NCBI GenBank assembly: GCA_964539825.1
Contig: CAZIKF010000002.1
Location: forward strand, 186,001 to 250,000
Reading direction: 5' to 3'
DNA: 64,000 nt
Source: CAZIKF01 sp964539825
GTDB taxonomy: Bacteria; Muiribacteriota; UBA6191
Of the stretch, positions 60,492 to 64,000 are shown one piece after another. The notes under the pieces are model-generated. The model did not search any database, was not told the DNA's origin, and saw nothing but the letters and a program-made list of their open reading frames with translations. The first letter of the stretch is position 1. Each line of letters starts with the position of its first letter. A program made the translations under genes and the position numbers.

Positions 60492-61415
60492 ATGAAGGCC
60501 AAACTGATCATTGCAACATTTGTCCTATGTGGACCTGTTTTTGGAGAACCAAGTTCCCATTTCGAAGTGGCTAGAAGAATCAAATTCAATACCACCGATG
60601 AGCTTGTAGCAAGAAAGGGATTAGGTTTTATGGATTTGGTTGGCGGGCTCACTGGTCTTGGCAAAAAATTTCGGACTCGCCTGGCATCTACAACTTCTGA
60701 TCCTTCTGATTTTAAACCTGCTGAGAATAAACTTTTACACTCCAGAGGTGTTTGCGCTGAGGCAGCCTGGAATATGAACCAGGACACAGGTGCTACCGGG
60801 CTTTTTTCAGGCGGTACAACAGTACCTGCTATCGTGAGATTCTCCGGTGGGCAGGACAACAGCGTTTGGAAGGAAGGCAAAAACCGGCTATTTGGTATCG
60901 CGGTAAAATTATTTCCATCCCAAAATAAGAAACAAAAGGTCCAGTCAGCAAATATCTTCTTGATGAGCCAGAATGGACTTGAAGGAGATTCCCGGATGGG
61001 ATTTTTCTCCAAGCCTGAAGATGAAGTAGTCTTCAGCAACGTAATTCCAGAGCCCACTGGCTTCGCCCTGAAGTTGATTGGAAATCTATTTAAGAAATTT
61101 GATCCGATTGCTGTAGAAAGACCCCTTTTTGCGGTTGCTGAAGTCAACCAGCAAAGTCAGGCCGTTAATAATTCAGTCACCCCTTTCAAAATCAATGTAA
61201 GAGCTCAAGATTTTGGCCATCAAGGAAAGGGCGGTGGTGATTTTCGATCCGAGATCATGGGTTATGGCCCAGGTCAGATGAAGTTCGATGTCTCTGTGGT
61301 GATGACCAAAGGATCAAACGAGGAAAAGAAGGCAGGAGTCCTGGAAGTGGGACAACCCTTCATGTCCGATGTCTGCGACAGAGAGCTCCATTTTCATCAC
61401 CATAAGAATCGGTGA
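60492..61415 (+). CDS. Secreted catalase-like domain protein
   Basis: A 307-residue protein with a signal peptide (LIIATFVLCGPVFG). The catalase core pattern is present: LLHSRGV (His83 at the place of the catalytic His in the VVHAKG motif of catalases), then VPAIVRFSGGQDN and GIAVKLF, which match VFVRFST...GFAIKFY. The C-terminal proximal heme-ligand motif (RxxxY) of true catalases is not seen and the protein is shorter, so it may be a catalase-related peroxidase or have lost activity. TTAGGAGAA precedes the ATG. The stop falls in the left arm of a palindromic element. Confidence 0.7.
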   Translation: MKAKLIIATFVLCGPVFGEPSSHFEVARRIKFNTTDELVARKGLGFMDLVGGLTGLGKKFRTRLASTTSDPSDFKPAENKLLHSRGVCAEAAWNMNQDTGATGLFSGGTTVPAIVRFSGGQDNSVWKEGKNRLFGIAVKLFPSQNKKQKVQSANIFLMSQNGLEGDSRMGFFSKPEDEVVFSNVIPEPTGFALKLIGNLFKKFDPIAVERPLFAVAEVNQQSQAVNNSVTPFKINVRAQDFGHQGKGGGDFRSEIMGYGPGQMKFDVSVVMTKGSNEEKKAGVLEVGQPFMSDVCDRELHFHHHKNR

Positions 61416-61573
61416 ACCGAGAACCGAGGCTTAGAGTACTGTAGAGCGTCCATGGGCTTCGCCTGCCGGCGGTTCCCTCCTCGAACGATACGATGCATCG
61501 CTCTTCGTCACGAACCACCACCATGCTCGCCCCTGAACACTCTACAGCACTCACGCCTAGGCTCTCGATTCAC
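61412..61573 (-). repeat. Palindromic element family 1, copy at 61.5 kb
   Basis: A 162 bp element with imperfect inverted arms of about 37 bp (61412-61448 and 61537-61573). Read on the minus strand, the centre has GGTGGTTCGTGACGAAGAGC, a hairpin with loop GCATCGT (stem 61486-61489 with 61497-61500), TTCGAGGAGGGAACC. The left arm overlaps the stop of the catalase-like gene. Confidence 0.7.
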
Positions 61574-61754
61574 GGAATAAATTCCTGAATCAAAACTATC
61601 TTCTTCTCACTTTCAAAAAATTTGAATCGAGGTTGATGAAATTCGGGTTCTCTGGACGACTCCCGACTCCTCGGAACAAATCCTGAATTAAAAATATCTT
61701 CTTCTCTTTTTCAAAGAACTTGAATCGAGGTCGATGAAATTCGGGCTCGCTGGG
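61573..61754 (+). repeat. Direct repeat pair of 83 bp
   Basis: 61573-61655 and 61672-61754 are nearly identical (by eye about 87 percent). The second contains the left arm of the palindromic element at 61720, so the first is probably the remnant of a similar arm. Confidence 0.75.
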
Positions 61755-61880
61755 CGAGCGAAAAGTTCGAGACCTGTGAAGAGGACGAAGGTCTTAGCAT
61801 CGCTAAGTTCGAGGAGGATGAGCAGAGTATCGAGCTTTGCAGCCGCCCAGCGAGCCCGAATTTCATCGACCTCGGTTCAA
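61720..61880 (+). repeat. Palindromic element family 1, copy at 61.8 kb
   Basis: A 161 bp element with 37 bp terminal inverted repeats (61720-61756 and 61844-61880), 36 of 37 matching. The arm sequence differs from the other copies, but the centre has GAAGAGGACGAAGG, hairpin CTTAGC-ATC-GCTAAG (61793-61798 with 61802-61807) and TTCGAGGAGGATGAG. It ends 21 bases before the lipA ATG. Confidence 0.75.
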
Positions 61881-61901
61881 TCTAAAGGTAGACTAGGGCT
61901 T

Positions 61902-62804
61902 ATGGATGTTACTTCTCAGGCTAAGCCAGATTGGATTCGTGTTAAGGCACCTGGTTCCGCTGGTTATCGTTATCTTAAGGATCAGGTGCGAGAGCTGGGT
62001 CTGAACACGGTCTGCCAGGAGGCTCGCTGCCCCAATATTGGAGAATGCTGGGAACAAAAAACCCTCACTATCATGATCCTGGGGGATACCTGCACCCGGT
62101 TTTGCAAATTTTGCAACGTGAAGACTGGTAAAGGCAGCGGTTTAGTGGACCCAGAGGAGCCTCGCAGGACTGCACTGTTACTCAAGCCATTGAGGTTAAA
62201 TTATGTTGTCATTACTTCTGTGGACCGAGATGATTTACCCGATGGGGGAGCGTTTCACTTCGCAGATACGATTCGCGAGGTCCGTGAAGAATGTCCCGGT
62301 ACGACACTCGAAGTCCTGACCGGCGATTTTTCTGGGTCCAGGGACTCGCTGCTAAAGGTAATTGAGGCCAGGCCTCATGTTCTCTCCCATAACCTTGAGA
62401 CCGTAGAGAGACTTACTCCCGCCATTCGTGACCGACGGGCTTCCTACCAGACTTCCCTTCTACAGCTTCAGCGCTGCAAAGAAATTGACCCCTCCATCTT
62501 TACCAAGAGCTCATTGATGCTTGGATTAGGAGAGAAACCTGAGGAAGTCATCTCAGCAATGAAGGATCTAAGGGGGATCGAAGTTGATTTTTTAACCCTT
62601 GGCCAGTATCTTCGACCCAGTAAAATCCATCATCCGGTGGAAAAATTTGTCTCTCCCGAAGAATTTGAAGAATTTAAGAATATCGGTTATCAACTCGGGT
62701 TCAAGATGGTTGCTTCCGGCCCGCTCGTTCGTTCGAGCTATAAGGCCGGCGAGTACTTTATTGAGGAGTACATCCTCAAACAGCAGGCTGCGACCGGCAT
62801 CTAA
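61902..62804 (+). CDS. lipA: Lipoyl synthase
   Basis: About 300 residues from the ATG at 61902. The upstream in-frame extension runs through the palindromic element and is rejected. Radical SAM enzyme: N-terminal auxiliary cluster motif CQEARCPNIGEC, radical SAM motif CTRFCKFCNV, SVDRDDLPDGGA and the C-terminal GPLVRSSYKAGE with the conserved RSSY Ser. It inserts sulfur into octanoyl groups to make lipoate on E2 proteins. The next genes encode a lipoate-dependent dehydrogenase, so the pairing makes biochemical sense. Transcripts may start within or after the palindromic element. Confidence 0.96.
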   Translation: MDVTSQAKPDWIRVKAPGSAGYRYLKDQVRELGLNTVCQEARCPNIGECWEQKTLTIMILGDTCTRFCKFCNVKTGKGSGLVDPEEPRRTALLLKPLRLNYVVITSVDRDDLPDGGAFHFADTIREVREECPGTTLEVLTGDFSGSRDSLLKVIEARPHVLSHNLETVERLTPAIRDRRASYQTSLLQLQRCKEIDPSIFTKSSLMLGLGEKPEEVISAMKDLRGIEVDFLTLGQYLRPSKIHHPVEKFVSPEEFEEFKNIGYQLGFKMVASGPLVRSSYKAGEYFIEEYILKQQAATGI

Positions 62805-62818
62805 TCCAACCCAATCAC

Positions 62819-62834
62819 TTGCCTTAAAAGGCAA
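62819..62834 (+). promoter_or_regulatory. Small hairpin between lipA and the E1 alpha gene
   Basis: Perfect 7 bp stem TTGCCTT/AAGGCAA with a two-base loop, not followed by a T-tract. The next hairpin GACCT-GAA-AGGTC (near 62862-62874) covers the ribosome site of the E1 gene and could tune its translation. Confidence 0.3.
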
Positions 62835-62877
62835 AGTCAGGATCTCCCAACACAGTTAGGACCTGAAAGGTCTACAC

Positions 62878-63975
62878 ATGAAATCAATGAAACCAATAGA
62901 AACCCTTTCTTACCTGGATCCGGAAGGCAACCTTCCCAAGGGCTACAAGCATGAAATCTCCGACGAAACCCTGATCCGAATGTACCAGGTCATGCAGTTT
63001 ACAAAGAGGCTCGATGAGCGGATGATTACTCTCCAACGCCAGGGGCAGGTTAATTTTGCTATGAGTTCCAGGGGCGAGGAGGGGTGCATTGTAGCCAGCG
63101 CCGCGGCTCTTGAACAGTGTGACTGGATCTATCCCCAGTATCGAGAACAGGCTTCCATTTTCTGGAGAGGCATGAGTGCACAGGATTATCTCCACCATAT
63201 GTTTCTCAATGAGAAAGATGATAGCAAGGGTCGCCAGATGGCAAACCATTTTGGACGACGAGAGCTAAATGTTATGACTGTTTCCTCCACTCTTGCCACC
63301 CAGATACCACACGCTGCGGGTTGTGCCTATGCCATGAAAATATCAGGCAAGAAGGAAGTAGCACTGTGCTACTTTGGAGAAGGAGCAGCCTCCGAAGGTG
63401 ATTTTCACGGCGCTCTGAATTTTGGTGCTGTTCGTAAAGTACCTGCCATTTTCTTTTGCCGTAACAATAAGTGGGCCATCTCCACTCCTATCGAGGCTCA
63501 ATACTCAGGGGACGGCATCGCTCCAAGAGCCCCTGGATATGGAATTGATTTCTTTCGAGTGGATGGAAATGATGTATTTGCTGTCTATGAGGCTACCAAG
63601 AAGGCTCGCGAGATGTGCCTTAATAACGAAGGACCCATATTGATCGAAGCCATGACTTATCGACTTGGCGCTCACTCCACCGCCGATGATCCCACAAAAT
63701 ACCGTCCCGAAGGTGAGTTAACCGAGTGGAGTCCAAAAGGACCCATTGTCAGGCTGGGGAATTATCTTAAAAAGAAGAAGTTATGGAGTGAAAAGAAAGA
63801 TAAAGAGTTTCTTGAATCCGCCTATGAAGAAATTGAGGAGGCTATCAAAATTGCCAGAGACACCCCCAAACCTGGGATTGAGTCCATGTTTCAAGATATT
63901 TATTCCGACATCCCCTGGAATCTCAGAGAACAAAGAGATTTTCTCAATCAATTCCGGGAAGAGGAGGGACACTGA
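62878..63975 (+). CDS. 2-oxoacid dehydrogenase E1 alpha subunit
   Basis: A 365-residue TPP-dependent dehydrogenase alpha chain: YPQYREQASIFWRGMS, CYFGEGAASEGDFHGALNFG with the TPP-binding GDG-like motif (GEGAASEGD...N), CRNNKWAISTP, and the phosphorylation-loop-like YRLGAHSTADDPTKYR. The last pattern fits branched-chain 2-oxoacid dehydrogenase (BCKDH) or the PDH of the same type. Substrate is therefore uncertain. It lies with lipA and overlaps the start of the beta subunit by one base. Confidence 0.9.
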   Translation: MKSMKPIETLSYLDPEGNLPKGYKHEISDETLIRMYQVMQFTKRLDERMITLQRQGQVNFAMSSRGEEGCIVASAAALEQCDWIYPQYREQASIFWRGMSAQDYLHHMFLNEKDDSKGRQMANHFGRRELNVMTVSSTLATQIPHAAGCAYAMKISGKKEVALCYFGEGAASEGDFHGALNFGAVRKVPAIFFCRNNKWAISTPIEAQYSGDGIAPRAPGYGIDFFRVDGNDVFAVYEATKKAREMCLNNEGPILIEAMTYRLGAHSTADDPTKYRPEGELTEWSPKGPIVRLGNYLKKKKLWSEKKDKEFLESAYEEIEEAIKIARDTPKPGIESMFQDIYSDIPWNLREQRDFLNQFREEEGH

Positions 63976-64000
63976 TGCCAGTGATGAACATAATTGAAGC
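63975..64000 (+). CDS. 2-oxoacid dehydrogenase E1 beta subunit, 5-prime end
   Basis: The last 26 bases begin a frame ATG at 63975 coding MPVMNIIEA, cut off by the window edge. This is the usual N-terminus of E1 beta chains (xxMNIIEAIN). The start shares its A with the stop codon of the alpha gene (TGATG). Confidence 0.75.

Noticed and set aside
61734..61901. N-terminal extension of lipA from 61734
   Set aside because: The extra 56 codons lie within the palindromic element and are basic low-complexity. The ATG at 61902 gives the normal LipA length.

Overview
The window is a 64 kb stretch of moderate-GC chromosome from a motile, diderm (Gram-negative-type) bacterium. Signs of an outer membrane are an Omp85/BamA-like barrel, an Mla-type lipid transport set, a LolD-like ATPase, several lipoproteins and a MacAB-like exporter. 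Motility genes are flhA, two flhG-like ATPases, flhF, a FliA/WhiG sigma factor and a muramidase-less FlgJ. I cannot fix the phylum from sequence alone. The flagellar set and single-domain FlgJ would suit a spirochaete (Leptospirales-like) or a former deltaproteobacterial lineage. The sequence is a scaffold with one 100-N gap at 59297-59396, which looks like an assembly artefact, so this is probably a metagenome or draft assembly.

Layout. 1-6.3 kb: a ~220 bp structured element, a CPBP protease, a three-gene MacAB-like exporter on the minus strand, a metallo-hydrolase-like protein and a fatty acid hydroxylase family protein. 6.3-24.1 kb: an accessory-looking region dominated by type II secretion/type IV pilus minor pseudopilins. 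One minus-strand set (lipoprotein, giant GspK-like, GspI-like, GspJ-like) and one plus-strand set (giant K-like, accessory, I-like, J-like, giant K-like, accessory) flank smpB, a TPR protein and two hypotheticals. 24.2-31.5 kb: tRNA-Gln, a 756-residue TPR protein, pth, the flagellar sigma factor, three unknowns and a phosphodiester glycosidase. 31.6-38.4 kb: envelope genes mlaE-mlaF-mlaD-like, an Omp85 protein and hflX. 38.4-40.25 kb: a repeat-rich island with two inverted 210 bp elements, a copied hflX tail and a GNAT gene. 40.25-48.7 kb (mostly minus): lolD-like, small proteins, manC, flhF, two flhG-like genes and flhA. 48.9-59.25 kb (plus): flgJ, alanine dehydrogenase, a cation exchanger, rho, class II aldolase and a very long pyruvate:ferredoxin-type oxidoreductase. 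59.25-61.9 kb: a 41 bp tandem array with the gap, a secreted protein, a catalase-like protein and three palindromic elements. 61.9-64 kb: lipA and the E1 alpha and E1 beta genes of a lipoate-dependent 2-oxoacid dehydrogenase.

How it fits together. Central carbon genes (aldolase, alanine dehydrogenase, an iron-sulfur 2-oxoacid oxidoreductase and a lipoyl-dependent dehydrogenase) suggest both anaerobic and aerobic routes for 2-oxoacid oxidation. The most unusual material is of three kinds: (i) three giant GspK/PilX-like proteins that share a C-terminal module and travel with paralogous accessory proteins; (ii) a family of five 160-180 bp palindromic elements whose central hairpin keeps its shape while the stem sequence changes; (iii) a second family of three 210-222 bp structured elements, at the window start and as an inverted pair beside hflX.
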